From assembly GCA_037833965.1 (NCBI GenBank), contig AP031354.1, positions 18,144,001-18,208,000 on the forward strand: a stretch of 64,000 bases of DNA. Direction: 5' to 3'. This document shows, in pieces, positions 25,791 through 39,600 of this stretch. Below the pieces are notes generated by a model. The model saw only the letters and a list, made by a program, of their open reading frames with translations, was not told the DNA's origin and searched no databases. Source of the stretch: Marchantia polymorpha subsp. ruderalis (taxonomy: Eukaryota; Streptophyta; Marchantiopsida; Marchantiales; Marchantiaceae). Position 1 is the stretch's first letter, and every line of letters begins with the position of its first letter. A program made the translations under genes and the position numbers.

Positions 25791-28700
25791 ATTTTAAATA
25801 ACGTTGTATTATAACATTATATCAATTTTTATGATTAAATTACACACAACTTTTAGTTAACAAATCACATAAAAATATTAATAATAAAAAAAATCAATGC
25901 TAAATCATACAATAAATTATTTAAAAAAAACCCAACATTTACATTTGAAGATAATAAGTCTATAATTTTGTTTTCTAACATAACATAAAGCTTCTACGCT
26001 GAGTTTTGCGTCAATCTTGTTATAATACACATTTTAATTGAACTGTGTGTTAATAATAAGAAGCAAAATTTTCAGAATTTTAGAATTTTAATTGTCTCGT
26101 GACACAAGCAAGTGTTTTTCATCATGTTTTTGTGTGTTTCATGTACATAGAGTCAAATCACATATTAAATAGGTGAATTCATATCATTCTAAATATAAAT
26201 AAAGTTTTTAACTTCTATATTTATAAAAAAACTACACTTTGATATCACAATCATGTGAAAGAAATACAATATAAGACTATGAAGGGATTTGTAATCATTA
26301 GATACAAATAATTTGAAATAATAAAAATAATAATTATATGAATAAGTATATAATGAAAGTTGAAATATCAACAAGATACATTGTTCAAAATATTTTATTT
26401 TATTTTTGAATATGATATTTGATGGCATTCAAATATATGAAATAAAATCGAAAAGTTGGAGTAAATCTACAATTTTGAGATATTATATTATAATGCACAT
26501 TAATATAAAAATATAATCATAGTCAACAATTAATTGGAATATTTTTAGAATTCAAATAATGAAAATTATATATATTAAAAGTAAAATTTATTTGTTTAGA
26601 AATAATAAAAAAATATATATATAATAAAACAGAAATCTAATATTTGCATAGAAAATATACCATCAACTTCAGAATCATTCAATCAGTTGAATAAACTCAG
26701 TTTATAACATGAGATTAAAAACTCTTGAATTTTGTTTATTATTTAATACTTTATAGGTACATGAATATGTACACACAATATTGTAGATTATCATGATCAA
26801 GGTTTAACTTGATATTGCATCATTTAAATTAACTAATATTATTTTGAATTAATTAAAACTAAATTTCATAATTTTACATGTTTATGAAGTCAAACAAGTA
26901 GTTTATAACTTCGATTGTATAATAAAAAAAAATTAAATATTATTCTAAATCTTTTTTAAAATTCTGAGTTCTCTTTTGATAGTTGGATATCAAACTAACA
27001 AATATGATTATTTGAAAGATAGATTTAGATTTTTGATTAAGGATTTCATTTGTGTATATCTTTTAATAGCAAAACAAACTCTAAATTCAATTTAATTTTG
27101 ATTAATATATAGAAATTGTATGATGAATAGAATATGTTAGAGTGTAATCTTCTTGAGATTTATTTTACTTATGAAACGAAATCTATGAAAATTTGTTTAA
27201 TATAGAAAAATATCAATATTTTCACCTAGCTTTGGAATTTTCAAAATTTTGTTTAAATTTTTATTTTAGAAAAGAAAATGGATTTAATTTTTTGATTTGT
27301 TGATTTTATTATACAAATGAAATCAAAATATGTAATATTCTAACATTTTTTAAAATTTAAAAATTGAATCAAGTAATTTTCATTTTTTGACTCAAGATTT
27401 AACAACATTCAAACGGAAAAGTTTGTAATATTTGTTTATATTTCACGTAAATTTTAATTTTTGTTTTACATTTATTTAAGTTAGTTTTAAACACATTAAA
27501 AAATATTAATAGTATATGAAAACTTGTTAATCATAATTTTTTTGAATTTAAATTTTAAGCATTTTGAAATACCCCATGCAGTATGTACAGTAATTGATGT
27601 GTAGAGTACTATCTTGAATTAAAAGACCAGCAAATTGAATTTAACGAGGAGAAATTTGGACGTTTTGTTTTACACTAAGTGGATTGATAACTATTGTGAG
27701 TGTAGGGTTTAACTAAACACATGTAATTTTATTTATGTTTTAAAAAAAATTCAAAAAATTGTGCATGTCATTAAAACCTTTTTTTTTTAACTTTAATAAA
27801 GAACAAATCTGGAAACTGTTTGTTAAGTTGAGCAAATATATTTTAATAAACGATTTTGTAACAGATTATCTTTTACTTTTAAACCCTATCTTTTACTTTT
27901 AGGTTATAGAAACTAGTTGAAATGTTCTAAATTTAGCTAATAGTAAATATTTTTTGAAGTATTAAAATTACTATAAAAATATTTTTTAAACGAATCTAGC
28001 ATAAGATAAAAAGTCACATACAAAATTTGATGGATACAACATAATTCATCCTTGTACACATTATAACAATCGATTTAGATGGAGTATTGTTTTACACAAT
28101 TAACTTTCAATCTATTATTAAACATGGCAAATATATCTTATGGATTTGAATCGTCTGTCATTAAATTATACAGACGTTTAATTATAAAAATGTTTATAAT
28201 GATATATTGTTTTGATCAAAGCACTAAGATATTAAATCTCCTAAATTTATGTCAATATCATCATACAAAATTAACTTATATTTTTATATTAACAACAATA
28301 ATCACAGTCGTCCAAGATTTGATTTTTTTTTGCAAGATTATAATTGTTTCCATCATTTTCAAAATTGATGTCAAAAGTGCGCAAATCAGATTATTTGGAA
28401 CGAAGGAATATATATATATATGTATATCCATATGAATTAATATGCACAATTTATTACAAACTTATTCGTAATAGATTGTGCATGTTAATTCATATTTGCA
28501 TATGTTTACACATCAAAATATTTGTTACACAAACTTTTATATCTTAATATAATAATATTTTATATTTACTTATTTTACAGCAATGTTTAAATAAGATTAA
28601 ATTGACTTTATCAAGTTTCTCTTTGAATTAGAAAAATTATAACGAAATTTCATCCAAGTTTGTTCAATATCAATTTTAAAATAGAAATAGAAATCAAAAT

Positions 28701-30002
28701 ATAATTATCTCTACAAACATTTCACATTCCATATTTAAAAAAAAATATATGAATATTTAGTGACTAATATCATTTGTGTAGAAATTGCTTTTCTTTCTAT
28801 GTGTAAATATTATAATATTTTTTTCAATGATATTAGTTTAACAATATTTTGAGGATTATTAATCATTCTATTTGCATATATAAGATAGCCAATTGCAAAA
28901 TGGAAAATTAAAATCATTACTTCTAAAAAAACGCTTTCGTTATTTTTTGGTGCTTATATTGATATTAACAGTAACAAGAATAAATTCAAAATCTATTTAC
29001 ATTCTATATTCGTCACTAAGTTACCTTGTATCGTTGTATAATCTTATATTTAAAGGTGAACTTTTTCTTGTTTCAATTTTGATGTTCATAGATCTAAATC
29101 CAAATAATTTTCAGAAATTGCAATTCCTATAATTGAATTTAAATATTCAAATATAAAATTTTGAATATTTAAAGTGTGTAAAATGTTTTTTTGCTGTATG
29201 ATTTCATGTATTCATAATTGATTATAATTTAAATTTGATTATACTCACATGCTTCCATTGATTAATTTTCTTCGATTTTATTATTCATTATTTTTTTATT
29301 TGAAACTAAAAAAACAAGACATCTTTTTTACTTCAAATAAAAATTTTATCATATAAGCTTACAGATATTTTCAATATTTTTATTATTTTTATTTCAAATA
29401 TTTCCTTTATTTAAAAAATATATATCTGTTTTTTGCAGCTGTTATAACACATTTAAATAAAATTTAATTATCCTCTTCAAATATTATTATGTAATTAATC
29501 TTTTTTTACTAATATTTTAAATTATCCAACAAATTCAGCATATTGTAGATAATTTTTGTATATAGTCAAATAATTTCTGCACCTATTACTTTTGCATGAC
29601 TGTATTATTTTGATTGATATGAAATGACTATGTCCTGGAAGCTTGAATATAAGCTCAAGATAACTAAATAAGATGATGGACTATTATATTGTATTTTGAT
29701 TTAAAGATGCAAACTATGCAACCAAGTTTAGTGTATGGAAATAATATTCATTCTTTATGACTTCATGGATACAATTTGAGATAGATTGATAACTATAACA
29801 ATACTTTGTGAAATCAATAATTATTTAAGGTGTGATATTTGATTTGATCGATATTTTATTTTATTTTTTCTTTTACATAAATTAAAAAATCAGGTTGAAA
29901 TGCTATGTATTTCAATATAATATTTTATTCCGATATAGAACTGCATAAATACATACATTTGTTATGATTAGCAGTCATTTAAAAGAATCACTTATTTATC
30001 AA

Positions 30003-30090
30003 AGGGGGAATAGCCTAATGACGAAGAGCAAATAATCATAAATTCACTACAGTTATATGATTGGGTCTAAATTTCAATCTCAATACTCGG
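30003..30090 (+). other. possible tRNA-like / SINE-like patch
   Basis: A GC-richer island inside the AT block has tagcctaatg followed by gaagagc (A-box-like) and, about 57 nt on, gggtctaaatttc (B-box-like; consensus GGTTCGANNCC). Both boxes are degenerate and no clean cloverleaf was drawn, so a functional tRNA is unlikely. Confidence 0.25.
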
Positions 30091-30877
30091 CTATCAATGA
30101 GGTCGTCCGTAAACTGGGGCTTATATCTATTTTAGTTAGAATCTACCGACAAAATGTATAAATTATGTGGCAAAAGAATATAGATTTATCAACTGAATTA
30201 TTATTTTATATATGATACAATGTAAAAAAAATGATGAATTCCGAGAAAAAAGAATATCATATACATAGTATTTGATATGTTATAGGTTTTCATGATTTAT
30301 CTTATTCATGAATCAAATAAAATTTTAATTAATTGAGAGAAAAACATGATTCATATTTCAATCTTTTCATTAATTACAAATTGATCCAAATTAGTTTACA
30401 GAAAATTTGATGTTAGTATATGACTTAATTGTTGTTAGTAGTTTAATTTAGCAACAACATTCAATTTAGCTTATATATATAATATTTTTTATTTTAAAAA
30501 TGTGCTTGTACATAATAACTCTTTTTGGTTTGATTTATTCAAAAACATTTCAAACTAAATTTCATCTTAATACGGAAAAATTATGCAATTAGCACATACA
30601 TATATTTAAAAAAAAATAGTTTCAAATTCAATCTTAAGAGAATCATTTTCATACACATCAAATATCTGATCCTACATAATTTTCTATTGTCCAAAAATAT
30701 ATATTTTGAATACAATATTAATTTATAGTATGAAATATAGATAAATATTATACTCTTTAATTCACTAATTTTTTATATAATATAATATTTATTGGATAAT
30801 TATCAACTTGAAATTATAAAAAAAAATTATTTTATATATATAAATATATATATATATATTGAATTTTACTCCTCTCT

Positions 30878-31069
30878 TATTTTGGATAAATTTTGTAAAT
30901 TACAATAATTTTTTTTATTCTTTTAATGTTAAAAAAATATTACAAATTGATACCATGATATATCAATTTTCTCTAATCCATTTTCGTTTTATTTGTTTGA
31001 TAGATATTTTTTAACATTAAAAAAGTATAAAATAAAAATTACTTTAATCTAGACATTTTATCCAAAATA
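30878..31069. repeat. imperfect inverted repeat, MITE-like fold-back
   Basis: The left arm (about 30878-30938, starting tattttggataaa and ending ttaatgttaaaaaa) is the reverse complement of 31004-31069 with scattered mismatches and small indels, around a ~65-nt centre. No terminal target duplication could be settled by eye in this AT-rich context. Confidence 0.6.
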
Positions 31070-34000
31070 CATATTTCTTTATATATGCATGATTTAAAAA
31101 TTGATTATTTTATTGAATTAGACATGGCCGAACAAATTTATTAAATTCAATTATAACATATTTCAAATTTGATACAATGTCTTAAAGCTTTATGAATTAA
31201 AATATTTGATGTTATCAGTTATCAAACTTGTTGAAATAGCAAGAATTAAGAAAGTTTCTAATTTTTTATTTTTTATTTTTTGTTTTACAGGGAGTGGAGT
31301 GATAATAAAATTTGATATATCCTACGTGATTATTTCTCTACATGTTGTAATTTTGACGCATAATTTGATACATAATGAGTTTTTTATGATAAATATAAAC
31401 ATATAAAATATAGTGATAAACATGGAAAAACTTGAATTTTATTTGTATAATATTTTGTGCCATAATAAATTTGCATTTGTCAACAAAATTATTCATAAAT
31501 AAAATATGTTAATTGTAAATTTATTGCTTTCGAAAAAATATATACATGATATATTAATATTAGATTAAATTGAAAATTTTTTTTTCATTTTTTTATTTCT
31601 AAATTTCAAATCATAGTAAAATATATAGTTTTTTACATTTAATCACAACAATTGCATAAGTGATTTATGACTTCCATGTTCATCAAATGCAAAAATGATA
31701 TCTATGACTTTTTAAGCACAACCATATTCATATATGAGATGCACGATTACATACTGTGTAGCTTGAAAATACAAGACATATTCAAGAGACAAACTAGTAA
31801 CAACTTCAAAAAAAATCTAAATACAACTTTTCACTAAATTTTAACACGTTTTTTAAATATGAGCTATAGAATTTCATTGTTAAAAATTGGAATTATTAAA
31901 TTTCAAATCATATGTAAACTATAGTTTTTAATACTTCTAGTGGGATTTTTCATGAACAATATTTATTATAAAATCATTTCAACGAGAATTTCAAGTGTTA
32001 ATTTTTCTGCTAACATGTTTAAAAAATGCATAGCTTTGTTATAATAACTGTATCATGTATTTTGTTTGATGCAATACATTCATCTTAATTTCATTTAGCA
32101 AACAATGCATGTTGGATTTTATTTGAAAAGTACAAGAAATGAGAATTTAAGCTTATAAGATTTGAACATAACTTTAGAATATACTCAAACAACTTGTAGC
32201 TCTACATGTAATATAATCTTTTGATCTTCTATAAATGAAACAAATGATTAACAGTATAAATTATTGTCATAAAGATCAGTAACATAACAACTATAGTAAA
32301 AGTAACTAAATATCAATTATAAATTCTTTTAGATCAAACATCTTACGACATAGTTTTGTTTTTTTTGTCACAAAGTTCTATTTGCATATATATTGGTTAA
32401 TTGGGGTATGATATATTTTTTGTATTATTGGCATTTTGCGTATAAAATAAAAGTTTTGAAAATGATGGGTAATTTCGTTCATGAGGTATTGAATTGTCTA
32501 GTTTTATTGTAAATTTTGAAAAAAATGTAGTTAAACAATATAGTTAATTTTTAAAAACACCAGCCTTTTGGTTTTGATAATCCTTCAAGTTTACTTTTTG
32601 AAACAATTTTAGCTTTGTGTCTGTTGTCGTTGCAATGTACAAATTATTTTTTCTTTCATATATGAATTTACTTAATCTTATATAATATATTAGACAAAAT
32701 AATATGTTAGAATCAAAAGTATTTAGTGATACTAAATCCACATCATAGTGCATGTTGAAATTATTTGACAATGACAGTGACATTCTTTATAATGTGGATG
32801 ATGTTGAAATATTTGATTATCACATATATATTCAAAAATTATTCTTCGAATTTTCTTTATTAGCGAATATTATGGTAAATAAATAAATTTATTTTTATTT
32901 AATGAAATTTGATTATTAATGTTTTTTTCTTTCAATCGATGTTATATTATTTTTGTTTGAGCTTTAATGTGGAGAGTGAAATATACGATGTTAATGTTAC
33001 ATGCAAAATCATATTTTTAAATGTTAGTTTGTGAGTTGACATGCTCATCAAAAGTTTTTGCAAATGATTTAAGGAAAAATTTTGAATTTTATCAATATTT
33101 ACTATTTTTAAATAAAAATATGAACATTTTATAATAAAGAATGACCTGTAGAGAAGGTTATGACTAATTCAATACAACATGAATAAGTAATTTCATGCAC
33201 AAGTTGATATAGTACCAAAATCAAAGTTAAATTATAGTTTAAACTTGAATGTATGGGTTGTGATATGTGCTTTTTCAGATATTAGATTATTACAAAGACT
33301 TAATATTAATTTTTTAATTGTTTTTTATCTTTATTAGGGTAGGTAGAATATTCAGAAAGACTTCAAACTTGGATTCCAAAAGCTTCTATATACTTATGTG
33401 TATATCTTTGATTAATTTAATCAAAACAAATATATATTCCTATAATAGTAATATAATGATTTTAAAAAAGTATTTTTGCAAATTTTTTTTAACATCTTCT
33501 TTTGATAAGGAGAGTAATTGACACTCTAAATTGAAAAAATTGGCTATGATATTTGAGATAAATTTTTTTTTGTAAATTTATCAAGGAAGGAAATATAAAA
33601 TAAATATTCTGGGTTTCAAAAAAATGTTGAAGAATAAACCAAGTAGAACTTGGGAAAAAATTTGTGCATGAAGGGAAATGATAGATGAATTGTGAAAATG
33701 TTGTTCTTGAGACTGAAGCATCTTGTAACTTGACTCATATTTATACGCTCCATATAATAGGAATTCTTTATCAACAATGACTCTCAACAACTTGGTAGAC
33801 AGGTTTGTACATGCTATTGTATATGTTGTTTGTTTCTATATAGTTGTAGAGTTTATGTATTCTACACATATCCATTGCATATTTATGAAACTTGTACTTA
33901 TTACATGCACATATCAAAAAAGGATCTGTATTCTTGTTTGTGTGAGTCATATGTCATCATATGCAATCATATAATATCAATTTTGTAATCACATTTGGAT

Positions 34001-34559
34001 GAACTAGTCCATTCCTATTGAAACATTTGATTTGATTGTGAATAATTGTATTAGAATTGGACTTACATGTAAACCACTAAATATGAATATGAATGAGAAA
34101 AGAAAATAAGTTGGTGGGGTGAAAAAATATTACATCATATAGCAACATTTGCATATAATCATAAAACATGTTTTTCTACAAATCAAACTTTCTTCTTTTT
34201 GGTAAAGAAAATTTGACGTTTTGACGAAAAAGTGTTTGCATACACACCTTTATTGTTTAGTTTAAGAAGTCAATATTGCCGATTGCATGTCGGCAAGAAT
34301 GATATTATCATACTAGTTATTAGTATGTAGGTTTCACAAGGTGTCAAAAGAAACAATGATTCCTATAAACAACTTATATTTATATTTAAGAAGATTAATT
34401 TGAACATTATACTTCAGATTTCCCATTTGGTTTGCATTAATTTGAAGCATGTATGTTGCTAAATCCATACTAGCCCCGTAACTTGGAGAATTCATTTGCC
34501 GTTGGAATTTCAGCATGGTAAGCCAAAGTATTAGCCAAATTATTTATTTACAACAAATG

Positions 34560-36600
34560 ACCCATTGAGTTGCAACAATTCTCTAAGATGGAAGAACTGA
34601 CCGAATCAAGTCGGGAGTAGTGATCGGATGAAGGTCGTCGACAAATATCGTTAAGGGAGTTTGAAGGATTTTCAGAAGGCGTAGGTTCGATGGAGTTGCT
34701 CCGTAGCTCTTACAACTCAGAGACAGAGAGAGTTCTAAGCACTGACTAAATGCCGGGTTCTCATCGGCGGTGCTTTTCGACCCTTTACGGACTCGGCGGC
34801 GCTACTTCCTCGCTCTCACAATGCCAAAGATGGACCGCGTCGGGGATATATATATATGGCTGGTTAGGTTATTCAGCGAATTAGATGGGTTTCATAGAGG
34901 CTCAAAATAAAAAAAATATACTCACGGCAGCAATGATCCATCCAGCGTCGTCGTCGGTCCCTCGAGAGACAAGGGGAGTACGGTGGTTAGGAGAGTGTGC
35001 GTGGGGGACAAGGGCAAGAGGCAGTTCGAAGCGCGAACGGGGGAGCAGCAGGGCCCCAGGCCGAGCGAGCGAGCACGACCGACCGACCGACCGGCCGGTG
35101 CTGGTGGTAGGTACGGTATTCGAAAGGGCCCCGAAACCGTATGTGTAACGAACCGCGGTACGTAGAGGAGGAGAGGGAGAGGGAGAGAAGCCTGTAGAGG
35201 GGAGGTGCTGCCGGGGCCGGGCTAGCTAAAATTGGCGGAGGGCGAAGCAAAGGGAAGGGAATTAGGCCGCGGAGAAGGAGGGCGAGGGCGGGCTAGGCTA
35301 GGACTGGGGGCGGACGTTGGAACCGACTTCGGAGCGTTCGATGGATCTTTGTCCTGGCGCGGGTCCGACTCCGTTGTTCCACCTGTCTCCGCTCCGCTCC
35401 GCTCCGGCGTGTCTCGGCGTGCCCGCGCTCGCTCGCTTTCTTTCTGTCTGTCTGTCTGTCGCTCTGTCTGTAACTTTTCTGGCGTGTGAAATGTACGACG
35501 ACGAGCAGCGGAGGCGGCAGCAGCAGCAGCAGCTCGAGGACGAGCGAGGAGGGCGAGCGGTAGAGGCATAGGGAGGGGGCGGGGGGTGAGGAAAGAGCCA
35601 AAGACGCTCCGTGGACGTTTGTCTTGTGTCGAGAGAGGGCCGCGACGGCGAGAGCGAGGGTCGAGGACGAGGCGATGTAGAAATGAGAGGAGGAGGTGGA
35701 GGAGGAGGAGGAGGAGCTGCAGGAGCAGGCGAGAGGAGGAGGAGGTAGAAAGCGAACGACGAGCGTACCTCGTACTTCGCAGCAGCGCAGGTCGCAGGGT
35801 CTCAGGTATGCGAGCGAGCGAGCAGGAGCGAGCAGGAGGAGGAGAGTGTGGTGATGAAGCTTGGCGAAGAAGTGCGGGGGCAGCAGGAGGAGTAGCAGTA
35901 GTGGGGAGGCAGGCAGACAGCGAGGAGAGGGCCATGGCGCATTGTCCGTCCGTTCGGCCGCTGCCTGTTGTAGAGGGAAGTGCAGAGCGTCGGGGTAGGG
36001 CAGGTGCTGGTGCGCGACTCATGGCGGTCTGAGCGAAGGGGAAGCGTATCGATTAAATAAATAAATATATAAATAAATATATTTCGGGCGCAATACTTGC
36101 GTGGGAGGTGGACGGGTGGAGGCCTGGCTCCTTGCAAGGTTAGAGCGGAGTAGTGGTAGTGATAGTGGTGGAGATTTGAGCTCTCCGCGAGGGAGAGGAG
36201 GCAGGAGGACCCTCTTATTTCTTGATCTTGGTCAGGGTTTTGGAGCTTGATGGTAGTTTCACCGCATGCGATTCCTGGCAATTTGTGGCACCATTCTCTC
36301 GGGGCAGTCGTGCTCGCGGTGTTCCATCTTTTCGTTGCTCCATCTTCCTGTCACCTTTGGATTTTTCAGGCGCATGCTCGCTCTGCAGTATTTGCTACTT
36401 TTCATCATCCTTCGTGGTACTGCCCTATTTTCCTTTCTTTGGTTAGCTGCTTGAGTTTCGGATGCGAGCGCTTGCATCCTTGATTACATCTTAGCCTCTT
36501 TTTTCGGCACAGTCAATTTGAAAGCGTGGTTCTGGTAGAGGAGGGTACACATTTCAATCTCAGTCGATCTCTCATTGCCTACCACGGAGAAGTCCGGCAA
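34560..36600 (+). promoter_or_regulatory. GC-rich leader/promoter region of FBL15
   Basis: Composition flips from AT-rich to GC-rich near 34.56 kb. The region holds CGAC repeats (about 35079-35094), GGGAGA runs near 35168-35187, CTGT repeats near 35441-35460, CAG runs near 35517-35531, GGA runs near 35690-35715 and an AAAT-rich run at 36053-36080. A pyrimidine-rich stretch ending in AG at 36512 looks like an acceptor, so a leader intron probably ends there. The 266-residue frame 35222-36022 minus is low complexity and rejected. Confidence 0.5.
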
Positions 36601-39600
36601 ATGGACGCTGACGGATCGCATGAGTACTGGGAGGAAATAGCTATCACTACATCCGAATCAGCTTCCGGAGAAGTGGATATTCATAACCTAACGGGAGGGC
36701 CTCCCCGAGGGGCCGACTTTTCTTCCACACAGTGCAACATGCGGGGCAAGAGATTAATCTTTAGGGATGAAGGCGTAGCAGCTCGTAGGGAAGGCGACAC
36801 AGGGGCCGGTTCTAGTACCGAGCAAGAGCATACGGACACTCCTGAACCCAAGCTACAAACTCTGGTAATGAATGGGGAGGGCTGTTCGTTTCGGAGAAGC
36901 GGGAAGAACGAGCAACCTACTTCCGAATTACGTTCACCTCCCGTGAGACTTTTTGGTAGGGAACTGAGACCTATATCTTTTGCACCGTCCTTGGCTCACT
37001 CTCCTCAAGGCATCGAGCGCTGGAAGTTATACGGGATTGATTACAACGGAAGCCCTGATGGTCTTACGAGAATAGATGCAACACATCGACGCCGCGATTC
37101 GGACGAACTTGCGCAAAGCGTGGCAGCTCGCCCCGTGTCTTCGGAAATGCTTAAGTTTAGCTCCGGTGAAAGTTCGAGCCGAAGTTCGGGCGGTCCTAGT
37201 CTTACTTTAAACGTTCCGGGTAATGACTCGGATGCCAGTAATCCTGGCTTGGACAATAATAGACCTATTTTGAGTGCGGATCGGTTGAGGGAGTCAATCA
37301 ACATGGCCTATACTTACCTGGGGCCTGGTGCTTTGTTACCCGAAGATACTGAGATGGACTTTGAGATTCGTTCATCCCTCGAAGGATCATTCTATGATAC
37401 AGACAGGATACCGTTTGGTGCGCCCGTGGAAGTCAATCTTGAAATTGAAGCTTTTCAGCGCGTTACAACACAAAGAGGAGGAATGTTGATGAAGTTAACG
37501 CGGACAGAGAGGAAGAAGTTATCTGGTGCTGAAAAAATTCACCCTAAGCGAGCAAGGTTCCTCCCATTAGCAGCGTACGTCATTCTTAAACATTGGACGA
37601 GCGTCTGACCTTTTGGTACAATTATTCCATATCTTTCCCAAGATAGATTCTGAGACCAATGGCAGAAGGATTTCGGAAATCTAAATTTGTACTCGCAACG
37701 GATTCTTGATTATCTTCAGCGCATCAAACTTCTTTGACCCTTTGGTTCGTGGAGCGTTTTCTTAGACGGAAACTGCGGCCGCTCTATTGATCCCATTATA
37801 GTCTTTATGTACCCGAAGCTGGCCTACTGCGTACTTCCTTAAGTCTTATGTTTCTTACATCGAATACGTAAATGAAAATGCTGAATATGCGAGTGAAGTC
37901 TTCCATCTCTGTTTTTGCGGACTAATTCTATTGAGTTTTCACGGGAGTAATATACAGTACTTTTGGTTGGTTGTTCCAGTCGAAGACGCCACTCATCTTT
38001 GCCTTCGCGCGGGTCGTCTCCTTCTTCATCTTCGTCTTCCCGACCTGACTCACCCAATGGATGGGAACAACACGGCCGTCAGCCACCCCATCACGAAGGG
38101 CCTTTGCAACCACCATCGCGAAGTGATGGTAGGGAACCTATGGAATCAGATGATGCAGGGGGCGAGGATGGCGATGAAGGAGGGTTAAATACTGTGCATG
38201 GTGACATGGAAGATGGTGAAATGCGGATGGACCTTACCGACGATTTGTTGCACAAAGTACGACGCTGGAGCTGATTAGAGCAATGTTATATAAGTAGAAG
38301 GTTCTTAAGTTCAGTCATTCCGCATTTAGCCTTCTGATGCTCGGTTGGTTTGTCATATTTGTCTTAGCTGCTAGTTCTTTCATCTTTGGACAGATTCACT
38401 ATATACTGACGTTTGTCTGGTTATGAATTTGTCGCAGGTGTTCTCGTTCCTTGATGACACCGCACTATGTCAAGCAGCCATGGTCTGTAAGCAGTGGCGG
38501 GTGGCCAGTACTCATGAAGACTTTTGGAAGTCATTGAACTTTGAAAACCGCTCTGTCAGCCACGAACAAGGTATTTTCAGAATACTTTGAGCTTGATTTA
38601 CTGGTGGCTTTGTCGTGGGGAGTCTATTAGTGATATTTACGCACACAGTCTCCAGACTGGTCATGCTTAATAATGCTGTTTGTGGGCGAGGTTGTGATGT
38701 ACGTGAAGTGTGGAGTGACAAATGTGATCTGAAATGAATGCATGAAGGCTCATATAGTTCGAAATTTTAGTCAGAACAGAATTTTTAACCAAAACATGTA
38801 CTATTGTGTGTCTGTTATCTACATTCCCTCCTTTTCTCTGTTTCTAGCTTCTGTTTACTTCCTCCTTTGGTACAGAAAGAGGGCTATATCTAAGATTGCT
38901 TTGAGCGACAGCCATCTATATGTTTCTGGTTTGTTGGGATTCGAGTTACTTGCAGCTTCGCAGGGTGGAGTGCAGAAAAGTATGCAACTCGCTAGAGTAG
39001 TGTATGTGACGCTTCTCTTTCCAGTTTTTGGTTACTGGATGACTTTTTCGCGTTGTCTTTGCCCTTCCATACTACTCCGTTATTGTTTTCCCAAGACTGG
39101 TTAATCAGTTAGTTTCATTTTACTTCTCTTTCCTGTTTTTTTGCATGTTCACTTCTCTTCCTTAGTATTGTTTTCACAAGATTTGCTGTTTTTTGTTATG
39201 TACTCTTTGTTTCCATTGTTATTACTAAGTGGGTACACGTATGACGTACGAGCTCGTTATTCTGCGGTTGATAATTTAACGGTATTTAGAATAAAAAGTA
39301 GATATAGGACCTTGGTCCTTAAGGCTTACAACCTAAGTCTTCGAGGCTACCTTTCTCTTAGTAATCTTCCTCTTTTAGCGAAATCTTAAGAATGTAACAA
39401 TATCCTTCTATTTGTTGCGATAAGGTGGAAAAAGTCAGCGAGTACACGAACTCATGCTCATATAAGCAGATTTACACACCATATTCGCTGCGAACTGGAA
39501 TTAGTCAGTATGGGAAATGGTCTGTATTTTTGCTAAGTCCTACAATCTTTTCAAACTCAATATTATCTGTTCTTGCGCGAATTTTACAGTGTTTAGAATT

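Larger units (their letters stand above)
25790..34550. other. AT-rich block 2, 8.7 kb, gene-free
   Basis: A sharply bounded segment that is overwhelmingly A+T, with poly-A/T runs, TA microsatellites (for example 30836-30860) and very few CG dinucleotides. Open frames (28079-28435, 28893-29132, 33318-33521 plus; 33581-33790 minus) translate to Ile/Lys/Phe/Asn/Tyr-rich strings expected from base composition and show no motif. Decayed, once-methylated repeat DNA is the most likely content, by inference. The last 0.9 kb is slightly less biased. Confidence 0.65.

Noticed and set aside
25482-25814. 110-residue plus-strand frame before the AT-rich block
   Set aside because: No ATG, no recognised motif, no partner exon, and it ends inside the AT-rich block; an AG before it is not enough.
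28079-28435. 118-residue frame in the AT-rich block
   Set aside because: Ile/Lys/Tyr/Phe-rich composition is what AT-rich DNA gives by chance; no motif and no splice partners.
35222-36022. 266-residue minus-strand frame upstream of FBL15
   Set aside because: Low-complexity Ser/Leu/Pro/Arg from simple repeats in the FBL15 leader, with competing frames on the plus strand.
36526-36600. Upstream start for FBL15 at 36526
   Set aside because: The codon there is GTG; the first in-frame ATG is 36601. Upstream coding remains possible only through splicing.
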